Below are positions 21,881-34,002 of a stretch of DNA of 64,000 nt, piece by piece. The translations under genes were made by a program, and so were the position numbers. The notes under the pieces are model-generated. The model saw only the letters and a program-made list of their open reading frames with translations, was not told the origin of the DNA and did no database searches. Numbering within the stretch: position 1 is the first letter of the stretch; every line of letters begins with the position of its first letter. Source of the stretch: Antedon bifida. Lineage: Eukaryota; Echinodermata; Crinoidea; Comatulida; Antedonidae. The stretch spans positions 4,688,501-4,752,500 of the forward strand of contig OY727103.1 in assembly GCA_963402885.1 (NCBI GenBank), given 5' to 3'.

Positions 21881-22036
21881 AGCTCTGTCTACACTATCAA
21901 ATTTTATGTGACAAACAAATATGTTATATATGGACATGGTTATGTCATATCACTACCATATTTGGGAATATCGCTACCATATTTGGGCACATCACACTTT
22001 TTTTGTCAAAATAGTTTGATAGTTTAGACAGACCTT
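21881..22036. mobile_element. MITE family 1 copy
   Basis: AGCTCTGTCTACACTATCAA to ATAGTTTAGACAGACC. The interior has lost the GTGATGTGCCC part and one ACCATATTTGGG unit is altered. The right end carries two substitutions. Confidence 0.8.
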
Positions 22037-22263
22037 TACAGACGGTACAGCATCTAATTTGATTATTCTATAAAATTGTTTATCAATACAAAGCTATTTA
22101 GCATGAATAGAAATACAGAATGGAATGGCAATAAAATCCACGTAGTATTGGTGTAGCTATTATGACAGGCCTAGTTAGTAGGTTAAAGGAAAGGTAGAGA
22201 GAAAAAGAGGCATTAACATTGAAACAAATATATTTAGAATACGAAGATAAATTGCACTATTTT

Positions 22264-22326
22264 GCGTAACGCATGCAGTTTAGATGATCTATCGTTTGTG
22301 ATTGGTTAAATTACATGCGTAACGAG
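22264..22326. repeat. Degraded CCAATC/ACGCAACG-type foldback
   Basis: GCGTAACGCATGCAG near the left and GATTGGTTAAATTACATGCG at the right form imperfect inverted arms. The core resembles the elements at 39341 and 43753. Confidence 0.4.
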
Positions 22327-22397
22327 CACGTGGCCTTGTGATTTTATTTCGTTACAATATAACAAGAGAAGAGTTAAACTCTGATATAACATTATAA

Positions 22398-22457
22398 AGC
22401 TCTGTCTACACTATCAAACTTTATGTGACAAAAACATTTGTAGGCTAGACAGAACTT
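22398..22457. mobile_element. MITE family 1, internally deleted copy
   Basis: Only ~60 bp: intact left terminal repeat (AGCTCTGTCTACACTATC, then ACTTTATGTGAC) joined almost directly to a right-end fragment GCTAGACAGAACTT. The whole interior is missing. Confidence 0.7.
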
Positions 22458-23035
22458 AATACAGTACATATTCCGTATCATTAAATGTATGATAACATTG
22501 TCTATGTATTCTTAACGAGGAATATAACAGTTCTGTATCGAAACATACTTTAAAAAGACTTCGTACAAAGACGTATTCACCTAACATGCGCCGTGTTTTA
22601 AATACAATAGACCATTCTTTAAAGTACCACGAACTTATTATCGTGTTGATAATTATCATCGTAAAACTTGAGTAACCCCAGTATATGTATTCTTTAGAAA
22701 TAATATACGTTATTCATTTCTTTTAAACCACAACTTTGTATGAATGCTAGAAATACGATTTAGACTAGAGCAGGTCGTACGGTAGAGTCAGTGTAGGCCT
22801 AAATATTATTATAAGGTAACATGTAGTAGGCCTAAATAATGTGTGACGGGCGCACTACACGTAGACAGCCTTAGACGAAATGCTTAGAAGAAATAGATAC
22901 AATAGTAAGTTAATGTTTATATTGTACGTTTATCAGGCGTGATACCACCTTACTAAGGTATTCTACAAAAATATTGAACGAGGGGGAATATAATGTGTGT
23001 CTCTGATATGATCCACGCTTCTCCAAGCTTTGTAG
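22458..23035. other. Gene-free sequence
   Basis: Nothing recognised apart from two TAGGCCTA octamers near 22796 and 22830. Confidence 0.45.
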
Positions 23036-23144
23036 TTAGAATCCTTTCTTTGGGACACCCCTATTCAGGGGTCCTCCCTAATAAGAGGAATCTTAAACGA
23101 AAGAGGGGAAATACAATGGAGCTCTCCATTGGAACAAACCAGGG
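23036..23144. repeat. GGGACACC repeat, copy 1
   Basis: Contains TTTGGGACACCCCTATTCAG and AAGAGGGGAAATACAATGG, shared with 23266-23425, 34470-34620, 42735-42765 and 61050-61185. It abuts the family 1 MITE on its left. Confidence 0.6.
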
Positions 23145-23262
23145 CTGCCCATATATGGACATGATGATGTCATATCACTACCGTATTTGGGCATATCACT
23201 ACCATATTTGGGCATATCACACTTTTTTTTGTCAAACTAGTTTGATAGTGTAGTCAGAGCGT
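23145..23262. mobile_element. MITE family 1, 5'-truncated copy
   Basis: Starts inside the interior (GCCCATATATGGACATGATG), has two ACCATATTTGGGC-type units, and ends with an almost intact right repeat (one change, TAGTCAGAGC). It lies between two copies of the GGGACACC repeat. Confidence 0.75.
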
Positions 23263-23265
23263 TAG

Positions 23266-23425
23266 AAGCTTTGTACAGTAACCCTTCTTTTGGGACACCC
23301 ATATTCAGGGACACCATTATTATTATATGGGACACTTTCATGTGAAATTAACAAGGGGAATAATGTATATTGTTTTAACCATGGAGCAATGATTCGACAT
23401 TAAACCCTAAGAGGACACTTTATTG
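23266..23425. repeat. GGGACACC repeat, copy 2
   Basis: TTTGGGACACCCATATTCAG, GGGACACTTTCATGTG and AAGAGGACACTTTATTGG mark this second copy to the right of the MITE. Confidence 0.55.
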
Positions 23426-24126
23426 GTCACGACGATATATCGTTAATTCATGTTCTACTGTATATACTACAGTACTATGTTTTCACCCTTGGTATAAGTT
23501 ACAAGGTATAACTGACACATACAACTATATCTATTGTTGCTTTAAGTAGTAGCAAATCCTTTTACACAAACGTCAGTTTGTTTTAGATTTTTTTTTAAGC
23601 CGGTTTCCTTCTTTTATGATACATACTGCATTACAAAAACACTTGACTTTAGCAAGTTTACTCGGCAAACATTTGTAAAGAGTGAAAGTGTTGGTGTACA
23701 CTGGGTATTAAGTTTTGGCCCAGTAACCTTAGTTTAACATTTTAAACTAAACTAGAACATTACAGATAGCTTGTAAATGTGCAGATACTCTGGAGATCCG
23801 ACATTTTTGGGTAGAGTTATTTAGTTTCAAAGCATTCCTATTGCTAATTTACAATACTATGAAAATAACATTGTCAATTTGGGTAAAATGACGGGGATTT
23901 TTTAAAAGGAAATACGTAGGCTTATGTTGTGGATAATTGTTAGGCATAATTTACAAAAACTTCCATTATACATTTTATACGGCATTTTTAAATTTAATTA
24001 GACGAGACCTAAAAAATGAAATCACGATTTAAAATGTCTGACATTTTGGGAATGGGCTTATACTTTAGGTCTACTACTGAATAGAAATAAGTAAAATGGT
24101 AAGATTGGGCCTGGCTAATACGAAAG
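23426..24126. other. Gene-free sequence
   Basis: Nothing coding or structured recognised. Confidence 0.45.
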
Positions 24127-24840
24127 ATGTCACGAGCGTACGAATACTCGGTCTGGCTTAGGCCTACTACGACATATGGCCCACACGAGCGCACAAAGAC
24201 TGGGCCTGACTTTAGGCCTACTACGAAAAATGGCCCGCACGAGCGTACGAAGATCGGGCCTGGCCCTAGGGCTACTACGAAAGATGGCCCACACGAGCGT
24301 ACGAAGACTGGGCATGCATGACTTTAGGCCTACTACGAAATATGGCCCACACGAGCGTACTAAGACTGGGTCTGGCTTTAGGCCTACTACGAAATATGGC
24401 CCACACGAGCGTACTAAGACTGGGTCTGGCTTTAGGCCTACTACGAAATATGGCCCACACGAGCGTACTAAGACTGGGTCTGGCTTTAGGCCTACTACGA
24501 AATATGGCCCACACGAGCGTACTAAGACTGGGTCTGGCTTTAGGCCTACTACGAAATATGGCCCACACGAGCGTACTAAGACTGGGTCTGGCTTTAGGCC
24601 TACTACGAAATATGGCCCACACGAGCGTACTAAGACTGGGTCTGGCTTTAGGCCTACTACGAAATATGGCCCACACGAGCGTACTAAGACTGGGTCTGGC
24701 TTTAGGCCTACTACGAAATATGGCCCACACGAGCGTACTAAGACTGGGTCTGGCTTTAGGCCTACTACGAAATATGGCCCACACGAGCGTACTAAGACTG
24801 GGTCTGGCTTTAGGCCTACTACGAAATATGGCCCACACGA
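24127..24840. repeat. 54-bp satellite-like array, ~13 copies, open in several frames
   Basis: Three diverged units (about 24162-24325) are followed by ten virtually identical units (about 24328-24840); unit core TACTACGAAATATGGCCCAC then GAGCGTACTAAGACTGGG. Since 54 is 18 codons and the unit lacks stops in several frames on both strands, frames of 198 to 346 codons appear on each strand, giving an 18-residue peptide repeat RPTTKYGPHERTKTGSGF or its antisense. A 5-bp insertion between the third and fourth units changes the frame, so the early and late units encode different peptides in the long + frame. That argues against a conserved coding sequence. Confidence 0.85.
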
Positions 24841-25024
24841 AAGAACCATACGTGACAATCACCATCATCCACGAAATAGTTTTGCAATGGTTGTTGACAT
24901 CATCCAAATATTAGTTAATATGATTAAATGTCCTAAACAAATAAACACATTTAGCAGTACACAAACAATCGTGTGCCGTTTCGTCAATAGTTCGTGCGGG
25001 ACTGTTGATATTATGTTGATCAAA

Positions 25025-25290
25025 TTCGTCATCCATGTTTTAGAAACCGACAAAGCAGTACTGCTTTTACGTGAGCTAAATAATCAAATAAGGACGGGTC
25101 AAGATTTCGTTATCCGGCGTTTTAGAAACCGACAAAAGTTTCCCATCGTAACTATAGTTTTTGTGATCTGTATACTCCTTTTTTTCACCTGTGCTGTTCT
25201 CAACCACTTCAAATAAGGATGATTCGAGCTTTCGACCAATCGGATACGACCTAGAATTATTCGTCATTCGCGTTTTAGAAACCGTCAAAG
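25025..25290. repeat. Three dispersed 31-bp repeats (GTTTTAGAAACCG)
   Basis: TTCGTCATCC...GTTTTAGAAACCGACAAAG occurs at about 25025, 25106 and 25260 with small changes. Spacing is irregular (81 and 154 bp). It lies just beyond the 54-bp array and within the extension of its long open frame. Confidence 0.6.
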
Positions 25291-25691
25291 AGCGTTGTTC
25301 ACACTGTACCAGTAAAACACCTGTAATGGTTTAATGAACAAACAATAGGCAATATAATAATCGTATTATGATTGTTATCTGTTCATAATTTCGAATGCTG
25401 GACAATGAGAAGTCAGGTTTATGTTATTGAGAAGTCAATGCGTTATTCGGATTTCAATGCTGGTTTATTCTGCTTGACCGAAATATGCTCCAGTTTTGTT
25501 TTGACTTTTGGGGAAGAATGAATTACAAGGTAAGACAGAAATAAGAAATAGGATTAGAAGACAGGTGGTCTTCGGAAATAATTAAATTAATAACTTTACG
25601 ATAAAAAAAAATTGAAATTCTAATAGGCCTACTCGTGTTAAAGTTTGAGTACACTGTTCAGAATCTGTACGTTTTACAAACCATCTTCTTA
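25291..25691. other. Gene-free sequence
   Basis: Nothing recognised. Confidence 0.4.
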
Positions 25692-25885
25692 AGCTCTGTC
25701 TACTCTATCAAGCTGTATCACATCCCTACCATATTTGGGTACATCAAATTAGTTAGTGTAGACAGAGACACTATCAAACTTAAAAAAAATGTGATGTGTC
25801 CTTATATGGACACGGTGATGTCATATCACTACGATATTTGGCCATATCACTACCATATTTGATAGTTATAATTTAGACAGAGCTT
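25692..25885. mobile_element. MITE family 1, nested or tandem double copy
   Basis: Left terminus AGCTCTGTCTACTCTATC, a short interior, then a right terminus TTAGTGTAGACAGAG at about 25754-25768 that runs directly into a second ACACTATCAAACTT start, a fuller interior and a final right terminus TTTAGACAGAGCTTAA. The outer ends are flanked by TTAA on both sides. Confidence 0.75.
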
Positions 25886-28045
25886 AAATTTGTATCATCA
25901 ATAATTTCAGGCGTGACCTGGGGGCCTAATTTACACTTGATGGGCCCTAACCGGGGCCCTAACGTAATCTACTTTAATATTGTGCACGTTTAACATCTTC
26001 GGCCCAAATAAATTGATTTAGGAATCTCCGCTCACTCAGGAACGAGACGCGGGTGGTAACGGCCTACGATTTAGAAATATATGTAAAATACCCAGGCCTA
26101 ACTATTGTATGCCTACTACATGTAATATTACAAGTTTGTTTAGATTATCTTAAATTTGTATCTCCAGCCTCCACAACTAAACGGAACGGGAAATCCCCAT
26201 TCTGTATCTTTTGTCTTTGTGAAACGTACCGTAAAATACACAGCGCCCTCTAATATTTTGTCACTAACTTTTTCAACCAATCAAAATACAGAAGACAACT
26301 TCTTTAAAAAAGATGAGTTAATTTTCAGATATTAATTACAATATTATTTATTTGATTTGTGGAAATCTAAATTATTTAATTACAAACTGCCTTTGACGAC
26401 TCGTCATTATCAGCTCACATGCATCTGCGCGTAGGAACACTTTCGATTTATTGTACAGTACCCTACAGTCTACTTTCACTTTTATAGGCCTAGGCCTGTA
26501 AAGTTGTACGGATAGATTCTGCCAAGATGCCTGCGCCCTAAAAAGATAGTGAAAGTTCAAATGAGCCAGTCTAATGAAAGGTAATTAAGCCTCTTAGCTA
26601 AAATTGGATCCGTCAATATTATAAGGATACGCAATTATGATACTCGCGTACCCTGCTGTAATAAGCTGGCATACGTTGAACAAATTATGCACTAACTGTA
26701 TATGGAAATATTGCATAAACGTTCATTATTCTAAACCATTTCATAACTGTCGAGTAGAGAATTTCTGCAAACAAACCAAACTCAACAGTGACATTAGGCT
26801 ATAGAATGATACACATTATGATTATTAACAAAGCATCATAAAATTAAATAAATCATATTAATGAATATTGTCTATGATGGAAAAAATAAGCATCGGACTT
26901 GTAGGCATATGTATTTTGTAATGATTGTGCTAATTTAGGTTATCGTGCAAAATGAGTGAACTTTTTTTATGCAATCGTTTCGTACTGGCCGGCCATTTTT
27001 TTTATTGTTGAAAAGTTTACCGAACGTTAAATCGACCAAAGACAGTCGCGATATGAACGGAACGGTGCACTGGACTTATACGCATGCGCAGTTTAATGTT
27101 TTATATATACATTACTGTCTGCTTTCGTTAACCGCCCCGATGCGCGCGAATACTCACTATTATTGATTCACTATACGAGGAGATAGCACATTGTTCATAA
27201 AAAGCTGAGATACATAAAAAAATAAATAAAACTAGAAAGGATGTGTTTTTTTTCAATTCAAGAAAATTGTATACTTATTTATCTAAGATTCCAATATGTT
27301 TCAAAGTTGTTTAATTAGATATGTACGCAGACAGTAGCAATAATTCTCAGTGCCCTAGGCTTGATAAATCAACGAACGCTCAGTGTTAAGGGATTGATTC
27401 CCCCAATCCCTGGAAATAAATTAATTGCGTGTTTGTTTGCGATAAGCTGGTGAAATATTCGTAGCGTAAGCTTTCTTAATCTAATATGACGACACGAGTT
27501 AATTGACAAATCTCTTAAAGATGCATTGACACAGAAAATTAAAAAAGAAATATTTTTTTAATGTTCGTATTGAGGGATTACCCACGTAATAAAGATTTAG
27601 TTGTTAAAAGAATACGTTCACACATGTGCGCAAGTCAGGAACAAAAACTGTGAGGTATAAAACAAAAATTGTATTTATTCATAAATTAAAAAAGTAAAGA
27701 ATTACACACGCATTTGAAGAAGAACGTCCGTCGCTTGCGCAATTCAATGAGTTCGCGTGCCAATTAAGTGGTAAGTTCACAGAAAATCAAAAATAATTAG
27801 TAAAACAAAAACTACTATAATACCGGTACGTCTCTCTTCAACACAAGTGTTATCTACGTTTGCCTATAAAACCCTTGTTGTGTCTACATAACTCTCTAAA
27901 CAAATTACGTTAATCAAAATTTCAAAAATAAACATTATGAAATTAATTTTTAAATGAATTTTGATTACCTTTTCAAAATGTCAAAATATATATTTGTATT
28001 ATACTCCCTCTAATCCCTTTTGACTTATTCCAGACATATTTAAAG
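25886..28045. other. Gene-free sequence
   Basis: No coding exon supported; short open frames at 26053, 26372 and 26969 have no recognisable features. A small duplication of GGGCCCTAAC lies at about 25950-25972. Confidence 0.45.
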
Positions 28046-28253
28046 TTACGTTCACAAAGCGTTTCAACGCGCGTTAGAATATTGATAATAGCGGTATGCA
28101 GTACGCGCGCGTTAATAATAAGAATACGCGCTACGCGCAAGTTTAAATGTGGATATGCCTACACAACACGCGACGTTAAACTATTGAGGATAAAGGTACG
28201 CGCACTTATGGATAGGCATAGTACTGACAACAACAGGACGCGGTACGCGCGCC
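28046..28253. repeat. CGCG-rich patch with TACGCGC repeats
   Basis: At least seven CGCG or GCGC clusters (for example CAGTACGCGCGCGTTAA, GCTACGCGCAAG, GGTACGCGCACTT, CGGTACGCGCGCC) in ~200 bp of otherwise AT-rich DNA. Similar motifs recur at 47361-47570 and 50130-50230. Confidence 0.6.
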
Positions 28254-31200
28254 AACTTTCTGCCTCAATGTTATGATGTTATTTGCATATTATTTTCTTT
28301 TAATAACTGCTTCTTTAAAGAAACAGTTACGTGTTCTATGTAATGTTCCTTGTCGCTAACTCCTTGGGGCCTGGCGCCAAAGCGAAAGCAAAACGAACGG
28401 TTGAAGATCCATTTTACTCTGCTTATTGAAACTTACATTTCATTTTCTATATTGCAGGAATATATTAAGAGACAGCATTTAATAACGTCTGGATATAGAA
28501 ATAACCGGAAGATACAACGACGAACGCATTAGTTTTCAACCGTTTGGAAAAGTACAATATTATTAATTGATTTCAACATCTTGCGTGTTGAGTTTCAGAT
28601 AGTTTGTAGATTATCTATAAAAAGTATACAATTGTAAACTATAGTATTTAAAACTAGTAAACAAAACTTTAAAATGACTCTAAATACATTTCTTTGTTTC
28701 TGTGTACTAAGCTATTGGTGTAAATACTAAACAATAACTTATAACGTGTGTTTAAAATGTAATAATTTCTTTAATTTAATTTCTTTAATTTTATTATTTT
28801 AAATGTGAATTGAAAGCATTATTTCACTTTTAAAATGTAAGGGTTACGGTAACGATCCTTCGTGATAGTCGGTGTCGTTCTGTGCGCATTTATAGTACAC
28901 ATGACATAATTAATATAACAAATTAAAATTAAAACCAATAGAATTCTTAAAGAAATAAACTCAGAACAAGAAGTCACAGTCAAAACATAACAAAGAATTT
29001 TCAACCAATTGAAAAAAAAACCAAATCTCAACCGTTTCCTTTTTTTGTCGTCCTGGACTTATTCATCGAAATGACATTGAATTAATTAATCCAATTAATT
29101 TAATAACTTGATTAAAATCAATAATTATAAAATTTCACCAATTATAAAATACCTTAATTTGAAAAGTCAATAATCTTTTTATATAAAGCCATGTTTCCTC
29201 TGTTTTTGTTTCATTGCCGTTTTAGTTACAGATAAGTTAGTTCGTAATCCGTGTTAGGTAATTGGAAGCTACAGACTAAGATTTTGTTTGGATTAACTTA
29301 TGTGAAGTGATTTATCTAATTTTTAAGTTTTAGCCTCATGATATAGGTTACACACAGCCTGGCATTCTTCATTGGTTGGTACTGCATACTACAACAAACC
29401 CAACTTGAGCAGAAACCAAATTCTCCTAAATATACATTATTCAGCTATTATTAAGTTAGATGTAAAGATTTTTATAAGTTTTAAATCCACCTCAGGGTTA
29501 TGTGAGCTATCGGCCAATCGTAATTGAGTGATATATTTCCCTTAACTAGGTATTTCACTTAAGTCAATGCATTTTTAAGTTAAATGGTTATTCACTTAAA
29601 TTAAGAAAATGTATTATTTCCTTTAGCCAATAGGGTGAATAGTAAGTTTGTTAGTATTTTATTGGCACTACTCACTACTAGAATCAGTGGCACACACCTT
29701 TCGGTGGTGCGTCCACACAATATAAACAACACAATATAAAAGGTAAATGATGATTAAAATTACATAATTTCAGGTAAAATCGGACAAATCATCATGAACA
29801 AAATGAACAAAACAAAAAAAAAAATAAAAAATAAATAAATAAAAACCTAATGCATTGTAGTAATTGTAGACAACGAGCAAATCAATATACAGATACAACA
29901 GGTCAGTACACATAATATATACATAGTAGTAATAATAAAGATATGTATAAAGATACAAACAGAAAGGTAGGCCTAGTCTATCTATGTATAAATTATGGAT
30001 ACTACTATAGGAACGTATCCTGAATATGGATTTTAAAGAGAGTAGGCCTATAGAGAAATGTTTTAGTTCTTTATTGGAGATTAGAAGTTCTTAATAGTAG
30101 GGAGATGTGTTATTATAGGAAGGTATTTGGTAAATCAACGTTTTGGAAAGATAACTGTATCTTTGTAAGTGATATTTTGTTATATACTTGAACTATGACC
30201 TGTGGCGATGCAACCTTGTATCATTTTGTCAATATTGACTCAGTGACGTGTCATAGAAAACTTTTATTTGTTTTAGTAGGCGTTGTGAACACGTTGGTTG
30301 GTATAGGCCTACATTAATAGGTAAACAATAACTTGGACGGCATGGCCTAAACAACGAGTGCTTAGGAAACATTTGAAAGAGATGAGTTGTCGCAGAAACA
30401 ACCGTATGTTGTAATAAAAATTGCGATCAAACAAAGTTAAATTTGCCAAACAAAATCAGAAAGGGTTACGTAATAAAAATATAACAATACTATAACCAAG
30501 CCACGGAGATAGTATTATGATAAAAGACGAAATACCTCAACAGGAAAAATTAAACCAGGCAGTCTATCCGGGCACACATTTATATAAAACACAATATATA
30601 TTTTACTTAAATTAAATATTTTTATTTAATGGATGAGATTGATATTAATTTGTAATATCAAATATGAGTATATACGTCTGGTAGCGTATTATTGATGACG
30701 TCACAGACTAGGCGACAGCTTGTCGGTAAAATCATATAAGTCAGGGTATCAAAGGCCTACCGCGATATTAGTCAATTACTGACTGTCAATCGGCTTTAGA
30801 ACCGGCCCTTACCTGCCCCCAGGCTAACGCTACGATGATTCCAAGCCTAGCTACAATGGCTTGATCAATACATTTGTATTCAGTCGTCCCAAACAGTTTA
30901 AAAATCATGCATGTCCTCTTTGTGTTTTTATAATCCGTTTAATTGTATTTATTTGATGATCGTTTGAAGTCTGCTTAGAGAATTCTCAAGTTTACAATTG
31001 GTTCTGATAAATATCTAAAACACGTGGAATTAACAGTATTATGGTATTTAACTGTAAAAAAGGACTTTTCTAAGGTAACGCACAATTTCAACTAAAGACA
31101 ATACACCGCTCGTGGCTCGTGGCAACAACGTGTTAAAACTAGTTTATTAGAGGTTAGACAAATCACCTGGTTTAGGCTCGCTTAATTAATGTACGATTGC

Positions 31201-31272
31201 TTATTCCTTTGCAATAGAATCGGTCCGTTCCGCCAGAATATATATATATATAACCAATCGAATACCATGAAA
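28254..31272. other. Gene-free sequence
   Basis: No coding exon, array or transposon end recognised. An imperfect hairpin (GTGGCACACACC with GGTGGTGCGTCCAC) is at about 29687-29716. Confidence 0.45.
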
Positions 31273-31307
31273 GCCCTAGTGATCTAATGGTTAGGACATC
31301 TGTCTGT
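31273..31307 (+). mobile_element. tRNA-like SINE head fragment
   Basis: GCCCTAGTGATCTAATGG followed by TTAGGACATCTG resembles the 5' half of a tRNA-Glu-type gene with its A box. No T arm or matching acceptor strand follows, so this is a truncated tRNA-derived SINE or pseudogene. Confidence 0.45.
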
Positions 31308-33277
31308 GGACGAACGCATTGTGAAATTGAAGCATGACGTCACAAGACACTATAAGATTCATATATACACCATGTCAATAAACCATAAGGATTGCATTGA
31401 CATTTTCAAATCGGATTGGGCAAGACCTTCGCCTTCACGGTAGAAAAGGTTTCAATTGTACGCACGCGCAACATAGAAATATTCTGTTAAATTAAAAAAA
31501 AAATGTTATCTTCATTTGTATCTGTTACAACTTTGTAAATAGAAAAGTTAATCAATAAAAGGGCATTTCTTTAGAAAGTCACGGAAATGGTAAAAAATAC
31601 AGATTTCTATATTTATAATACATATGGGTAAAGCTTAGGATAACTATCTATAATCAATTGAGATTTTGATTCGAAGTGCGTGAGGTATGGTAACACGATA
31701 CCACTACAGAACAATTTTATCAAAACATGTATAGATGATATCAAATCATGATATTATACAACTTTTAGATATCATCTGGTTTACTGTACTGTAGACTAAC
31801 ATGGCCTCAGGGAAACATGTATTTTTGTTTGTAAATAGACATAAAGGTGTACAAGTATAATTTAGAAAATTGAAATGTCGTAATATGTTAACAAATAGAT
31901 TCTGTTCGTATTTGGACAATTTTTGAATTAATTAAAAAAAAATGTTAGGGTAAAAATACTTTCAATATTAAGTTATGTACTTTTGTATGAAGATGCTCTA
32001 GAGAAAATATGTATCAAATGTCTAATTTTAAAATGTGCGTAAAAGAAAATGGAAATGAATTGATGTAGCACTAAAATAAGGTTATTAGATCATTAGGTTC
32101 CCGTGGGTACCGTCAGTACCTCCTAAGTAAGTTTTAGTAGGCGAATGTAGGATTTCTAAGGTCAGGTGTTTTTTTTTCGGGTCACAACAAGAACACCATG
32201 TACGTTTTCGATTCGCGTAGTGGAAAACAAGCCCAGTCTACATTATATCTTAGTCTGGATATGGGTAATGCGACTGTACCGTTCCTACCTGAAATGTTAC
32301 TTTTGGCCTACACAGTTCAATCGAGTGTGTCGTGGTACGGTATCCTTCCCCCTCCCACGACACATGGAGTACCTAAATATTGTCTAGTCTAGTGATTAGG
32401 GATCGATATATTATGACCTTAAGGAGTATCGTCTCTGGATTGTGTATGCCTACATAGTTTAATGGGGACCGTTTCCACCTCATACAATATAGACTTTACT
32501 TGTTCAACTGAGATACCAATACCTCCGGGCCTTAGGAGTGCAGTCACTTCTTCATAGTGAACAATACATGGGGTATATATTATTGTGTCTCATTGTTTCA
32601 GATATGGTATCGCTAGGCCTCTTATTCTTACTCCTAGATAACCCTTGGAACTCTGTCACTAGGAGATGGTCATGCTGGACCCTCAAAGTAGGCTTACTTT
32701 GTATTCAAAACTTTTTCCCGAAGTGAATAAATTCAGTCTTTGTTTTTGGTCTTTGGTATTTAAACAACTTTTTTTTTCACTCAACCATCAATATAATTAT
32801 TGTTATATTCAAAATGGTATTGTTGAATTATAACAGAGCTATGATTTATAGCATGGGTTAAACTCTGTAATTAGTTAGTAACCTCTTTATTGTCTGCCCG
32901 ATTGCTATCAATTAAACTTATACAAAGTTCGTTGTGGTCCGAATGCGTCAAATAAAATGCGGTAAATATTGCATTTGATCTGCCGCACGTTGGTATTAAG
33001 TCCGTTGTCGACTGTGACTAATTGAAATTTATTTCTAAATCACGCCAATAAAGAACTTTATTTGCTTTGAATATATATACATTTGAATGGAACGCATACT
33101 TCCAATTCCGTTACACAATAGAAAGGTGAACGAATTTCAAACACAGCGGTGTTATTATTATCAAACTATGGTAAAATATCGTTCACCAATGAATTAATTA
33201 TGAATGGGATAAAATTGCTATCGTATGAAACCAAGCCGCTGCTGTCGATCGTCTGCTAAACTAGTGTGGAGATGTTT
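31308..33277. other. Gene-free sequence
   Basis: The stretch 32100-32730 is less AT-rich and has overlapping open frames of 62-73 codons, but none shows a domain or good splice context. Confidence 0.4.
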
Positions 33278-33325
33278 CAACCAATCGCGACAGAGTAAGT
33301 TGGTTTGGCGAACTATGATTGGTTG
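33278..33325. repeat. Degraded CCAATC foldback
   Basis: CAACCAATC (33278-33286) and GATTGGTTG (33317-33325) are perfect inverted 9-mers with the same CCAATCGCGA core as the element at 39341-39489. Confidence 0.45.
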
Positions 33326-33668
33326 ATTGTTGGTATTGTCCTGTTGAGCGCGATTTGATACGCAAGTCAGCACCAAATACCATCAACACTTCTTTCATCT
33401 TTAAATACCTCATATACGTTTCAAATTAACGAGTCGTATACACAGTACGCACATGTCAACAGCAATATTATTTGGACATTTGTACACCAATTCATATTAC
33501 CTTATTTTCAAGAGGATTTTTTTTATCTTGTATTACCGTTGGATGTAAGGAACAGGTTTACAAAGTTAGGTAGGTCAAATTCTAAATAATAGTTCTAAAA
33601 TGTGAAGTATGTATCATGCTTGTATCCGACACTTCCGTATAGATTAAATTATCACTTCTACTTTCTAT

Positions 33669-33826
33669 GCCTTAACTTCCATGTACTCTTTATTAGGCCT
33701 AGAATTATTTTAACTCTATTTAATAGTGGTGGGTGCCTAACTTCCATCTACTCTAAGGCCTAGGACTATTTTAACTCTATGTAATGGTGCTGGGTGCCTA
33801 GCTTCCATCTACTCTAGGCCTAATAA
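33669..33826. repeat. ~65-bp tandem repeat, about 2.5 copies
   Basis: GCCTAACTTCCATCTACTCT followed by TAGGCCTAG, ATTTTAACTCTATGTAAT and GGTGCTGGGTG recurs at 33669, 33735 and 33796 (periods 66 and 61). Confidence 0.75.
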
Positions 33827-34002
33827 TGCTCATTCATTACACGGAATTATTTACATTGATTAATAATTATAGCAACATTAATAATTAATTAGTATATACA
33901 ATATCCACTGGTATCTTTGAGAATATATCAGTCCCTGGCCTTCATCCGGTTATTTATAATACATTATATAGCAAAATAAAAAAAAGAAAAATAAAACAAT
34001 TT

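Noticed and set aside
24130-24858. 242- and 210-codon minus-strand and 198-codon plus-strand open frames
   Set aside because: All are alternative readings of the same 54-bp tandem unit, which lacks stops in several frames; no unique coding sequence is involved.
27518-27535. CTTAAAGATGCATTGAC as another end of MITE family 2
   Set aside because: Only the first ~15 bases resemble the terminus; no interior or second end follows.
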